DNA of 64,000 nucleotides from Sphaeramia orbicularis (Eukaryota; Chordata; Actinopteri; Kurtiformes; Apogonidae), in contig NC_043963.1 in assembly GCF_902148855.1 (NCBI RefSeq), positions 37,064,327 through 37,128,326 on the forward strand, given 5' to 3'. The translations under genes were made by a program, and so were the position numbers. Positions 29,599 to 42,084 of this stretch are shown here, one piece after another (positions within the stretch are counted from its first letter, which is position 1; each line of letters starts with the position of its first letter). A model generated the notes under the pieces. That model did no database searches, was not told the DNA's origin, and was given only the letters and a program-made list of their open reading frames with translations.

Positions 29599-32500
29599 TC
29601 AGATTCTATACAAAAATTTTCCTTCCACATCAAAGAAATCCTTTCCAACTTGCACCACAGGAGAAAATGTCACAGTCTCCATACACTGTTCAAGTTGTTC
29701 TTCTGTCAGAACCTGTCCATCCCAGCTCTCCTCTTCCTCTTCCGTAACTCTGCTGGTTGCGTTTTCTTCCTTTGTTGATCTCACTAAGGTGTGTTTACTA
29801 GTATCTGCTGCTGACAATCTACCCAGAGCAGCAACTGGAACAGGACTCACGGTCAGGGATCCTGAACCTTCACCTCGTAGCGTCAGAGTCTGGTTTTCCA
29901 CGGGGACCACAGTGTTTTCTGTGTTTCCAGGTGGGAGTACGGCTGCTGCACTGTTACCAGTCAGTCTCGGTCTTTCCTGTACTTTTACGACACCTGATGG
30001 CAAAGTCTGCTGATTGAGTGCCACCATCACCTTCGTGTCCTGTTTGGCTTTTCTTTCAGGACTGGGGATGAACTTGGTCCTGAGAACTCGAAGGATGACA
30101 TCAGGGCTGACGGAGAAGCCTTCTGCGAGACGCTTTACTGTCCACTCCTCTGGCTGCTCCGCCTTTAAATATCTGTAAGAATACAACGTTTTACTTTAGT
30201 GACACATATTACACACTTTGATAAAAAAAACATTAAACCAGTGTTTTTCAACCATGGGGTCAGGACCCCATGTTGGGTCGCCTGAAATTCAAATGGGTTC
30301 ACCTGAAATTTCTAGTTATTGATAAAAATTTTAAAACCTTACTAATAAAAAATATATGGTGAGTTGAGAGAGACAATCACAATCCATAAAAGACATGACA
30401 AACTGTGAAGCTGAAGCTGAAACTGAAGCACTGTAGTACTGTTTATGTTTCAAATGTTCATTGTGGTCGGTTTCAGATGTTGCAGCTCTTTCATAATTCA
30501 TAGTTTGAGTTCTTGTTTGTTCAGTATTAATTGTCAGCCTTGTAAATCCAAGCTGGACTGACTGTACATATCCTGACCAAGGAAAATAAAATTCTCACTT
30601 TGTGCAGTAATCTACACCTGGCTTTTCTGCCTCTGGCCATAATAATGAATATTATATAGACTAAATGTTTAATAAAATTAACGTTTATTTGCAACATAGT
30701 ATAGCAAACTATTACATGATCAAAAACTAATTAATTTTAGCCAAAAAAAAAAAGGTTTCCGTTTTGAATGTCTGGGGTCGCCAGAAATTTGTGATGTTAA
30801 AATTTAAAATGAGGTCACTGGTCAAAAAAGGTTGGGAACCACTGCATTAAACACATTTAGTCAGATCATGTTAAATATCCAAAGATATTTATTCCGCTCA
30901 ATAAATATTGACTATGAAGCTAAAACATGGAAATATAACTTATTCCTGTGAGTGTGACACAATTAAGTTTAGGCTGAGTGAAAGAAACGAGGGAGTAAAT
31001 TCAGAATAGGGAGAGAAAAGGACTAATGCATTATTGGTCTTGCATAAAAATTTATCATGACATTAAAAAAATATAGAACATCATCTTTTAAGCTTTATTT
31101 ATGCTAAAAGTAAAACGTTTGTAAAAATGTAGAAAATAAAAATGTAATATCACAGTCTCTGGAGTTACATTTTAATACTATGATGTGATGAAATTGGTTC
31201 AGAAAAAGCTTGGAATTGTAAATCAATGTCTGTTGAGTTAACTAACATTAAAAATTTGTTGAGACACATGGAACAAGATTAAATCATGGAGTATACACCA
31301 GACTGACCCACTACAAGTCATAGCTGACAATAGGTACCATACTAAATTGGAAAACCTCAAAGTCAACATAATACCAAGTTATAAAATTAAACCACTGGAT
31401 GTATTAATACAGGTCATGGAATGTACTAAAAAATAAACACTTAAAAAATCTTTATTGATGACAGGATGTCAGCATTACTCAAACTGTATTTTAGAATTTA
31501 TCTGCCTCATAGATTAAATGTGCTATATCTGACATAGTTTAATAAGATGAATTGGAAAACAATGACAAAAGTGCTGGTTAGCTGATGTTTGCAATGTATA
31601 TGATAAAGTATTATTATACAAATTTATTGGTTTATGTACATTTATACAATAGATTTATAAATCTACTAGAAACATCCTGAAAAGTGAATGTATTGTAATG
31701 TGCAGTGTTTTGAATGAGATCTGATAGCTCTGAGACAGATATTCCTTTTGAATGAAACCCATACTCTCATTAACCCATAAAGACCCAGTGCTACTTTTGT
31801 GGCCATTCCACAATATTTTTTTCTGTATATTTAACTTTTTTTTAAAGCAATTTATCACCATTCATTATAATATTATCTTCTGTATTTTGTGTTTTTTCAG
31901 CAAAAATCAGGTATTTTCCAATATTTAATTTACTGATCATGTAGATGTTCATAAAAACTCAGATTAAAGTTGATGGTTATAATATTAGAAACAGAGAAAA
32001 CTGAAGAAAAAGTGACTTTTTGGCAAAGATATCATTAACTGAACATAAACCAAGTGATTCCATCCACTGTCACCAGTCCAACTCCATGGGTTTTACTGGT
32101 GAACCAATGTTGTAGAAGATGACATTGTTTCCACGGTAACTACGGAGCCTCTGAAGGTCCAAATGGGTCATATCTGATGACCATAAAAAGATGACAAACT
32201 GTAATTTACACCAATTATTTACATGGATTGATGGGATTAGTTTTTCAGATATTGTTAAACATTTAAATCAGCAGATGGTTTTGGTTGCCAGTTGCTGTTT
32301 GGGTCTTTATGGGTTAACTCTTGCAATTTCACATTTTGACCCAACCTAAAACCAACCAACATTTTGGCTTAATTCTTCTTTATTAGTGACTCAAACTTGG
32401 TAAGGTTTAACTAGTTTTATTCTGGAGGTTTTTCAACCAGTGTAATACATCTGCAATGACTGTGCAATTATATTTTTATGATGGACTAAATAACTTCTAC

Positions 32501-35411
32501 ATTTGGTAACAATTTTTGATTTAAATTAATGATTTAAAACAGATCTATACTACTTAAACTAGGCCCACCAATGTTTTGCTCCCATGATGATTTCATATTA
32601 ATACTTAATTCTACAATTCCTGGCAATAAATTAAAAAATCAATTCATTCACCATTGGGCAAAGTCAAGGTAAAGTTAACATCTGGTCAAAAAAATTTAAG
32701 TACAATAATCTACACCAAAGTTATGTTTTTGGGTAGGTAATTACTTATATTTTTAGGAAAATGTATTTTGAAATGGGAAAAAATTTGAGGAGTTTTGTGT
32801 GAAAGTTTTCTGACATCATTCTGGATTCATTTTCTAAACTCTCATAAACTAAATGTGTTCCAAATACATAGATATTTGACTATTATATTATCTATATCAT
32901 ATTCTAAACACACAGTGTTTAAAATTAATAAATGCATATATCTATGCAAAATACATTTGACTACAATGTTAATATTATTTGTATGTTGTAAATATCATTA
33001 AAAAAATACATGTAAATGATATTGATAATAGAAATAAAAAACCGTTTAATTTGATATTTACTTTCATTGTCCATTTGTGACATTTTTGGCTTTGTCCATC
33101 TGTGACGCTGTCATTTGTCAAAAACTCTTGCTATTTAGGTATGATACAATATTTTTTTTTCCTCTAATCAATTATTAGGTTGTAAAATAGAGGGTTTAAG
33201 GTATACACTGAATAAATTTTAGGATGAAAATGTCATACGAACTTCACTTTTGAGAACTTTGTAATTCTTGCAAAAAAGAAGGCACATTTTTTGTCCATCC
33301 ATGACGCAGTCGTTTTTGATATTTTTCATTTAAAAATACTTGAAACTAAATTTTGCCCTTTGAGTATGTTTAAGATGGCATTTAGACCTTTCCAATTATG
33401 TGTAATATTTGTCTTAAACTTGTCTGGTTCAAAAGTTATGAATCAAAAAGTAGTGGGCTGTCCATCTACAACGCCCCTGACCTCACCCCAGTGTTTCAGT
33501 GATTTACTAAGACATTTTCCATGAATTATCACCTGAGTTTGACCTATTTGAAAGTAGCTTGCTCAAAAGTGATTCACTATACCTAATAAATCTTTTAATT
33601 TTAATGTCGAAATTTCACATTCACTGTTGTAAATACTCGGCAAAAAAGCCATGCTTTACTGCATTCTATAAGTTCAAACAATAAGTACTCTGAGAAGCGA
33701 AAGGCAATCAAAACTGTTGAAATCTGTACTTCCCTTAATATATTCATCTGAACTTTGACACCCCTAGTATAAGCTGGCATACTTTTTTCTCTTTTTCCTG
33801 TCTTTCCAATCTTCTTTTTCATCTCTCCTTTCCTTCTATACATGATTATAATTAAGCATTTACATAATGACCTCTATTGCAACTGATTACTTTGTATGTT
33901 TGATATGAAAAGTCTATATTTGTATCGTAAACTATGCTGTTCTAAATAAAGTATTAAAAAAAAAAAAAAAAAAAATCACCTGATTTGCTCAATAGCATCC
34001 CAGGTTAAACTCCTCTCTGGTGCTCCTGAAGGGGTCATCTTCCTCCTCAGTATGTGATACTTCACAGTCTTCTGCCTCTTCCGCCCCTCACTGGAAAACA
34101 TGACACACATTGTAACACCACAGATTGGTTTATTACTTTTAGTGCTGGGGAAAATAAATGAATGAATGAATGAATTTATTTATTTTTGGTTTTACATCAA
34201 TCATTGTACTCAGTACATCAGTCGTAATAAACATAAAAACCAAAAAAGGAATAGGCTAGAAGCAAAAGCTTATTTTTTGCCTATCCTTTTCAACTAATAC
34301 ACTGCTTACATCAACTTAAATGTGTACAGCATCAAGCATTCACACCAAAATAATAACAAATAAAAAAAATAAAATCAACAACAAAAACACATCTACCATC
34401 TCAGTTCAATATTTCTGAATAATTTAAAATGCGTGATGGCCCTGCTGATTTCTTTTTTTCCTTTTTTTTTTTAAACTGCGGAAAAAGTGACTTTTCAGTC
34501 AAATCTATCATTAACTGAACATAAACCACGCATTTCCATCCACTGTCATTTTTCAAACTCTATGGGTTTTACTGGTGAATAAATGTTGTAGAAGATGACA
34601 GTGTTTCCACGTTCACTACAGAGCCTCTGAATGTCCAAATGGGTCATATCTGATGACCATGAAAAGATGACAAACTGTTTTGTTTTGTTTTTTTTGCCAG
34701 AATATATATATATATTTCCCAACCTTTATTTATTTGGAGTTTTATAGAAATTGGGCAATAAAAATATTGTATCATATGTGACATCAATTGAAAATAAATA
34801 GTTGCACAATTTCCTTTTTTTTCTCCTTTTTTTTTTTTAACATGCAAACAAACCCAAGAACAAGAACAAGTACACCAACCTTCTCCATTAACGAAAACAC
34901 ACAAAACAAAGACAAAAAAAAAGGTCTTGAAAGGTTCACATTTAGAATATCGATACAGTATATGTTACACAAGATGAATTACTGAATAGAAAAAACAAAA
35001 AAGAGGACCAGGCGGAAAAATTACCATAAAGGTCAATCTGGAACAAAGGGGGAATTTGTTTTCCTGACTAGTTGGAACAAAGGATTCCAGATTTGTGAAA
35101 ACTTACCAGCAGAGGCATAAAGTGTCATTCTAATTTTTTTCTAATTTGAGAAAATCTAGGAGGTCTGTGAGCCCTGCTGGTTCTTACTTGAGCAGGGCCT
35201 GCAGCTTGTCCTCCACATCCTCCAGTTCATCCCCTCCTTCATACACCTCCTCATCGCCGTATGTTGAAGCTCTGTCTCTTTGGGTCAGTCCGTTCCATGT
35301 CCTGGTGACGCCTTTACTTACAAACCGACGGCCGGTAAAAGTAGTCGAGGGCATCGGTGACAGAGCTCCAACCCTGGAGAGCAAGGACAGGAGCTGCAGA
35401 GGTCGGGCCAT
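29599..35411 (-). CDS. ngrn: Neugrin (mitochondrial rRNA-associated protein)
   Basis: Neugrin acts in mitochondria with RNA pseudouridine and 16S rRNA maturation factors and is needed for the large mitoribosomal subunit. Three exons on the minus strand: 35411-35188, 34090-33980 and 30172-29599. They sum to 909 nt, or 302 residues (human 291). The N-terminus MARPLQLLSLLSRVGALSPM is rich in Leu/Ser/Arg without acidic residues, as a mitochondrial targeting signal should be. The conserved core spans exons 2-3: KMTPSGAPERSLTWDAIEQI, then EEWTVKRLAEGFSVSPDVIL and RVLRTKFIPSPERKAKQD. It resembles the MTERF/ribosomal helix-turn-helix type. The middle is variable and acidic. The end FFDVEGKFLYRI matches human FFDSNGNFLYRI. 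The donor of exon 2 is followed at once by a T run left by a retroposon. The introns (1.1 and 3.8 kb) are full of transposons. Confidence 0.94.
30239..30844. mobile_element. hAT-like MITE, CAGTGTTTTTCAACC type
   Basis: The left end is CAGTGTTTTTCAACCATGG and the right end in reverse is CAGTGGTTCCCAACCTTTT. It is flanked by a perfect 8-bp duplication CATTAAAC (30231-30238 and 30845-30852). Terminal CAGNG plus an 8-bp duplication defines hAT. No transposase remains. It lies in ngrn intron 2, close to the exon 3 acceptor. Confidence 0.85.
31770..32317. mobile_element. TTAACCCATAAAGACCC MITE, copy 1
   Basis: A 548-bp element with inverted ends TTAACCCATAAAGACCC and GGGTCTTTATGGGTTAA, with TTAA at each edge. 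The interior includes GGTTTTACTGGTGAA and CATATCTGATGACCATAAAA, shared with the copies at 37362, 39814 and 58970. Non-autonomous, piggyBac-like by its TTAA flanks. It lies in ngrn intron 2. Confidence 0.8.
33600..33975 (+). mobile_element. Probable LINE 3' end with poly(A) tail
   Basis: AATAAAGTATT followed by about 20 A residues (33956-33975) ends a stretch that reads like a retroposon 3' UTR on the plus strand. The left boundary is not visible and is approximate. The tail stops two bases short of the donor dinucleotide of ngrn exon 2, whose intron then reads GTGA followed by a T run. Confidence 0.5.
34478..34678. mobile_element. Internal fragment of the TTAACCCATAAAGACCC family
   Basis: Contains the family's core words (CATTAACTGAACATAAACCA, CTATGGGTTTTACTGGTGAA, CATATCTGATGACCATGAAA) but neither terminus. 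It is in the same orientation of core words as copy 1 and lies in ngrn intron 1. Confidence 0.65.
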
Positions 35412-35767
35412 GTTTGTTTGGACTCCTGTGGATCCAATACTATCCCCAAAAGCGTGTTAACCACAGGCACGTAACCTAGCTAACATCTGTGTAACAACCC
35501 AAGACACGACTATCAGACCTCCCTCAGATTAGTTACAGACTGTCACTGTTGAGCTCATTTATTAATACCAACTTCCTTTACATTGATTAAAAATAGAAAC
35601 TAACTCTCACCAAACTAGAAACATGCTAAAGACCACGTGACGGCGCAAACTCACTTATGCAGTCAACTACTTCCGCATACAAGAGTTATCTGACGCAGTG
35701 CTGCCGACTAGTGGCCTGGAGGTGAAGTGTCTTTATCAGACAGCAGAGAGACAAAAAAAAAGGATAT

Positions 35768-36530
35768 TTAACCCTTTCATGCAGGAATTATGAGAATCTT
35801 AGTCAGTATTTTTTTCTTGAGTTACAAAAATGTCCACTCAGCTGGACACTATGAGTTTAATTTTTGAAGCAAAGAAACATGTATTTAAAACCCATCATCA
35901 GAAAGTGATATACTGTGTGGAAACTATGAAATGAAAACATTTTTAATGCTGCTAATCTGATGTTTTCTCATATTTTATCATGCTCTAATATTAGTTATTA
36001 CTCAATTCATAAAGATAATATCCTCCTGAGACCCAGGAAATTGACAAGTTTAGCTTTTTTACACTAAAGAATTGTCTTGTTTGGAAACTGTGTAATGCAA
36101 CAGTTTTTTCAGATACATTCTTAATATCATTTTTATTTATTGATTGATTTTTTAATGGAATGGCCTTTGCAATGGACAGCATTTAAGTTAAACTGTCAAA
36201 CTTTTGTTCCTTATAGAGGACAAAATGCATTGCTGGGTCTCAGGAAGATATGCAAAAAAAACCCAACAACAACTTTTTGTTTCAGAAAACTGTTAATGAC
36301 AGTCTAATAACAATTAGCAATTGATTTACACTTAAGCATGTTACTGCAGATCAGGTTTATCAAGAGCTGCAACGTTACAGTAACTGTATGAATTGCAGTG
36401 TTTGAGATGATGCGTAAGAGTCCACTGTGTTGGCTGATATGGAACTAAAACAACCAAACCCAGGAATATACAAGAGAACAGCTGGTGAATAACTGTTCAC
36501 TGTAATGACCACTATGCATGAAAGGGTTAA
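35768..36530. mobile_element. TTAACCCTTTCATGCA element
   Basis: A 763-bp element with left end TTAACCCTTTCATGCAGG and right end ATGCATGAAAGGGTTAA. The outer 16 bases are perfect inverted repeats, including the TTAA. No coding sequence. It shares its right TTAA with the next element. Confidence 0.75.
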
Positions 36531-37241
36531 AGGTGGGGTAGGAAATGTTTTCCTGGAGCATTTTTTTTTTTTTTACTATATTACTTAAAATCCCCTTCAC
36601 TCCCCGATTACAACCAACTAATTAAATGCTCTAACACAAAAATTTAAAAAGTAGTCACCTGTGGAACAGACAGGACCGAAAAAACACCATCCAATCATTT
36701 TACCCGGCCCATGGAAATGACTGAATGGTGATATGTCTATCAAACTCAACTGTCACTTGTCCCTCCCCTCTCCCCCCCTCTGTACGTACCCCTCTTCGTG
36801 CATGAATTGCGCGTTCTCAGAGGCTTGGAGCACAGGAAACGAAGCCAGAGCCAGATCTTGGTTAGCTATATTAGTTATATTAGGATGTAAAATTTGCCGG
36901 CAAACTGTTTAGTCACAGACATAAATCCCTTGGGGCCAAAGAGGGCGTTGGAGGCTCCGACCCCAGCTCCAGCTCCTGCTCGCGGATCCATGTGTACCTC
37001 ATTCAGTCCCCTCCAACACCCCCGCTCTTACAGAACAGCCCCAGTTCATACCTAGCTGGCTACTGAATTGATGCTGTGCAGCGCGCGTGAACACTCGGGA
37101 ACAGGCATTGCGCGTGCCAGTACTCTGGAGGCAAGGCTTCAAGGGGATGTCAGAAGAAAGGTGTTTGGACTTTTGAATTGTGTATTTTCAAAATGTAGCT
37201 CACTTGAACTGTTTTTCCAAGATCTCCTACCCCACCTTTAA
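36527..37241. mobile_element. TTAAAGGTGGGGTAGGA element
   Basis: A 715-bp element. The left end is TTAAAGGTGGGGTAGGAAAT and the right end in reverse is TTAAAGGTGGGGTAGGAGAT. Its middle is GC-richer than its surroundings (about 36760-37150). Its left TTAA is also the right TTAA of the preceding element, as expected if it inserted into that site. Confidence 0.75.
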
Positions 37242-37361
37242 TGGAGAAGCATTCACTGCTGGCATGTTTTCAATAAGGTTGTTTCTGTACAAATAACTTA
37301 TTGTGTCTGTCTCCATCATGTGTATTTTTTAAGTAAAAATGAGTAAAAAACGAAGTAATTT

Positions 37362-37899
37362 CATCATGCCCAAACAGCCACTGTCAACCACAATCATCTA
37401 CTGATCTAAAATGTTTAATAACTTCTATCAATATCCTATCAATACGTGCAAATAATTGGTGTAAAGTGCAGTTTGTCATCTTTTCATGGTCATCAGATAT
37501 GACCTGTTTGGACGTTCAGAGGCTCCCTAGTAAACATGGAAGTACCATCATCTTTGCCAGCATTGATTCACCAGTAAAACCCATGGAGTCTGATAAATGA
37601 CATTCGATGCAGACACTTGTTTTTATGTTCAGTTGTTGATATCTTTGCTGAAAAGGTTACTTTTTCTTCAGTTTTCTCTGTTTCTGATATAATAACCCTC
37701 AACTTTAATCTGAGCTTTTATGAACATCTACATGATCAGTAAATGAAAAACAGGAAAATACCTGATTTTCACTGAAAAAACACAAAATACAGAGGAAAAT
37801 ATAATAATAAACTGTGACAAGTCACTCAAGAAAGGTTAAATAGAGAGGAAATTAATTTGGGAACTGCAATAAAAACAGCAGTGGGTCTTTATGGGTTAA
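37362..37899. mobile_element. TTAACCCATAAAGACCC MITE, copy 2
   Basis: The right end GGGTCTTTATGGGTTAA is intact. The left end has decayed to a CATGCCCAAACAGCCACTG-like start. The interior matches copies 1 and 3. Confidence 0.7.
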
Positions 37900-38049
37900 T
37901 AAAAGTTCTCCAAGGTGTTTCTGGTCTTTCACCATCATACACCTTCAGTCAGGTGACCCAGTCGGGTGTGGTCAGTCCTCAACTTGTTTCTAGGTAAGTT
38001 GTGCTGTCCACAAATCTAATAGTACCATTGTCACCAATAAACAAGTGAA

Positions 38050-38625
38050 ACCCCACCCCTCGCACATAATGTACCTTATTTTGGCATCAATCCAGCTGAT
38101 GTCAGCATATCTACTGCCTCTATATATGTGCCAAGTTTGAAGTAAACTGAAACAAAATTGATGTTTTTATAGACATTTGAAATTTTACCCATAATAAGTA
38201 AATGGGAAAAGAAAAAACATTTTAAAAAATTCATACAGCATTGTGAATTTTGACCTACTTTTCTCAAAATATAGTCACATGTAATCTGGGTCGCTGGCAA
38301 TCTATAAACCCAGTTTTGTTTGAATTCAACCAATAGTTTTTTTTCTACAGATGTGAAATTTTGCCAATTATAAGAAAATGGGGGGGAGAAAAAAAAAACA
38401 AAGATTTTTAAAAATTCTTTAAAAAATGTAAATTTTTTTTAACCTATTTTTCCCAAAATGTAATGAGATCTATTCTTGGTTACTGGCAATCTACAAACCA
38501 AATTTGGTATGAATTCGACCAGTAGTTTTGTTGCTAAAGTGTAAACAATCTAAGAAACAAAGACACAAACTGAACCAAAAGCAATACCCCATGCTTGCCT
38601 CCTCATCGGGGGGCGGGGTAATAAA
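38050..38625. repeat. Dispersed repeat with internal near-copies
   Basis: Three similar passages (around 38130, 38320 and 38500) read like AACCAATTTGGTATGAATTC and ACCARTAGTTTTGTTGCTA, spaced about 190 bases apart. The stretch ends in a CGGGGGGCGGGGTAATAA-like motif. This pattern is known to me from fish interspersed repeats. No gene. Confidence 0.45.
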
Positions 38626-39813
38626 TGTAAACATGCAAGACACTTTACATAAGAATAGTGTATAAGGCAATAGATGACTATATCATAAGAAAAAACTGAA
38701 TCATGTTTGATAAATACACATTAAAAAGGAAGATAAAACATAATAAAACCTTTTCTGTATTCTTCTGCAGTTGCTTTAGTGGTCATCAAATATTTTCACT
38801 TCATTGTAATCTCCCAGAAGTGACTTTATATATTTCATTTTCACTAGTTTTAAAGGAATGTAATTGTTATTATCCATATGGTCCTTCCAGAAACAAAGAA
38901 AAGAGTTTTTCTCCTTTAAGATGTAGGGATGCCAAATGTTGTCAGGACCTTTAGGTTCTTCATCATCAAGTCAGTCTTCATGTCTTTCATGTTAATGCCA
39001 AACACAATACTTTCTTTGTGAGAGGACGGTGCTCTGTAGTAGGATGTTGGTTGACAGCCAGTCCTGCAAATCTTTCCAAGATGTCAGAGAGTAGCCACAA
39101 ACAGTGGAAAAACAGAAAAACAGATGATCCGTGGTTTTAATTTCAGTTTGCCAAAAAATATGCACTTAGTATGATCAGTAATAACTGTCAACACTGGCAG
39201 ATAACTGGGTGGATTTATATTATTCAGAGTTTTTTTAAAGGACTACTATTGTCTGGTGGTATGTATGTTATATAGAACATTCTTCATCCATAATTCTGAG
39301 AATAGTCAACTTGAGGTTTTCTAACATCACATTAAGAGCAGATTATATACATCCATATTTTAAACAAATATTTAGGAGACAGTAGAATATAAGTAGCACT
39401 GCATCCAGTAGATTTCACACACCCACACCCATAAACACAGAAATAGATTTTTTTTTGACTGTGCAATATTTTCTTACACTGTACAATAAGATAAATTCTA
39501 TTTGTCACATGTACAGGTATACATAGCATAACACACAGTTAAATGTATTTTTGTAACTGCAGCCAATAGTATGCTCAACTATTATACAGTAAATGGGCCT
39601 CAGTGAGATGAAATATTTAATGTAAATGCCGTTTATACCATGCTCTTTTTATATGTATTTTTTCTCTGAACTTTTATTTTTTCCTCATTATTCTTATTCT
39701 TATTTTTTATTTATTTACATCTTATTATTTCTGTTTATTAATCCTGTTTCGAATTAGTGCTACTAACCCTTTATATGCTGATACTTTTATATTTCTTACT
39801 TTAATCTTCACTT

Positions 39814-40359
39814 TTAACCCATAAAGACCCAAACAGCCACTGGTGACCTAAAGCATCTACTGATCTAAAATGTTTAATACCTGCTGATCCACTAATCTTA
39901 CCAATACATGTAAATAACACTTTTAAAATGCAGTTTCTCAGCTTTTCAGCAGCATCACATGTCTTTTTTTGGACATCAAGAGACTCTGTAGTGAACATGG
40001 AAACACTGTCAACTTCTACAACACTGATTCACCAGTAAAACCCATGGAGTTGGCTCAATGACAGTGGAAGGAGACACTGGGTTTATGTTCAGTTAATGAT
40101 AGATTTTACTGGAAAAGTCACCTTTTCTTCAGTTTTCTGTTTCTGATACAATAACCCTCAACTTCAATCTGAGCTTTTATGAACATCTACATGATCAGTA
40201 AATTAAATGTAGGAAAATACATGATTTTCAGTGAAAAAATGCAAAATACAGAGGATGATATTATAATAAATGGAGACAAATCACTTGAGAGAGGTTAAAG
40301 GAATGGAAAAAATAATTTGGGAACTGACACAAAAGTAGCACTGGGTCTTTATGGGTTAA
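39814..40359. mobile_element. TTAACCCATAAAGACCC MITE, copy 3
   Basis: A 546-bp element, the same size as copy 1 within two bases. Both ends are intact (TTAACCCATAAAGACCC and GGGTCTTTATGGGTTAA) and TTAA lies at both edges. Confidence 0.8.
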
Positions 40360-40697
40360 TATTACTATTCCAATGCTGCTGTAACACTGAATTGTCCTAT
40401 TGTGAGACAAATTAAGAATTATTTTATTTTATATGGCTAGGTATTTAGTTATGAAGAATCGTTTTATTTATTTTCCCATAAAGTTGGAATGAAATATTTT
40501 TGCCTCTTCTCATGAAATGATTGTGACAATGGAATTTATTTTCAATAGACAGTGTAATTGGAACTCAGTATTGCACCTGGTTAAAGGTTATTACTGATTT
40601 ATATAAATAAGAAAAAAGAGAGGAATGTGTCTGAAAACAAAATTATACCAACTTTATATGTAACAGTGTTCAGATTTAGTTACAGTACCACATAGGC

Positions 40698-41916
40698 CAG
40701 GGGTAGGCAACCTGTGGCTCCGGGGCCACATATGGCTCTTGGGCCCTTTTCCAGTGGCTCAATGTGGCTTTGTCAACAACCATATAAAAATTAAGAACAC
40801 TTTTTTTTTTTTTTACACATTTTGCCATTGCAATAAAGTGATCCTGATGTTATGCAGTTGTAAAAATGTCGACTCTACTCCAAATGAATAAAAAACTATA
40901 TAGTAATAGTAGCAAAAGTAAATTACTTTTTAATTTTATACCACAGAAGGTATTCATCTGTATTCTCCATTGCAAAGAAAGTCTTCACCTACCAACTGAT
41001 TTTTGCATCAAACAAAAATAATGACAAACGTCACTGTTTTCTTTAGTTTTGTCATTTATTTGTAGTTCTGTAAATGCACTGAAACTTTGATTTCTTTTCC
41101 ACATACTTTGTAAAAAATAATCCTAAAGAGCTTCTTAAACAGTCACCAGTTTGAGGAAAGCTATAAGGCACAGGTGTCAAACATGCGGCTCGGGGCCCAA
41201 ATCCGGCCCGCCAACGGGTCCAGTCTGGCCCTTGGGATGAATTTGTGAAATGCAAAAATTACACTAAGATATTAACAATCCTTTTAGTTCAGGTTCACAT
41301 TTAGACCAATTCAATCTCAAGTGGGCAGGACCAGTAAAATACTATCATAATAACATAAAAATAATGACAACTCCAAATGTTTCTCTTTGTGAATGTAAAT
41401 ATTTTCATGTATTTACACTAAAACAAAGTATAATTTTGCTAAAAATGTCAATAACCTGAAATGTCTTAAGAGAAGCAAGTACAATTTTAACAATATTCTG
41501 CCTGTTACTCAATGTTTTGTGTATTTGTAAATCCACTTTAATCTGTGAGTTATAATGAACATGTGGAAATGATAAACTGAGGCATAATATTGTGAAAATT
41601 ACACTTATTTTTTCAGTTTGTTCATGTTATTCACATCTTTTGAAAGGATAGTTTGTAGATGGAAACCTATTCATAATGTACAGTAAATAAACTTTTTTTT
41701 GCTCTAAAACAGAGAAAAGTTTGGAGTTGACATTATTTCTATATTATTATGTTATTATTTTACTGGTTCGGCCCATTTCAGATCAAATTCAGCTGAATCT
41801 GAACTAAAATGAGTTTGACAGCCCTGATATTAGGGGATCTTTTGGCTCCAGACAGTTTGGTTTTTCTTTTTCTGTCCCACAATGGCTCTTTAGATTGCAA
41901 AGGTTGCCGACCCATG
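40698..41916. mobile_element. hAT-like element interrupted by a second hAT element
   Basis: The left end is CAGGGGTAGGCAACCTGTGG. The right end in reverse is CATGGGTCGGCAACCTTTGC. Flanks ACATAGGC and ACACAGGC fit an 8-bp target duplication with one change. The GTGGCTC/ATGGCTCTT words are typical of a common fish hAT family. The interior is split by the insert at 41169-41826. Confidence 0.75.
41169..41826. mobile_element. Nested hAT-like element (CAGGTGTCAAAC type)
   Basis: The left end is CACAGGTGTCAAACATGCGG. The right end in reverse is CAGGGCTGTCAAACTCATTT. Subterminal words TCTGGCCC and GGTTCGGCCCATTTCAGAT are as in a widespread fish hAT group. It sits inside the element at 40698-41916, so it is the younger of the two. 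Confidence 0.75.
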
Positions 41917-42084
41917 ACACAGGCAAATGTGACTACACAGCGACCCCTGCCGGCCTTTTCCAGACCTTTGCCGTGCCGTGGCCCTGCTCTCCTCATGCTT
42001 TCATGTGTCACGCAGCTGCGCACCAGCCTGCGCACCTCCTCCCAGGCGCCGTTGTTTCATTTGCGCCATTTTGTCCGCTCACTT

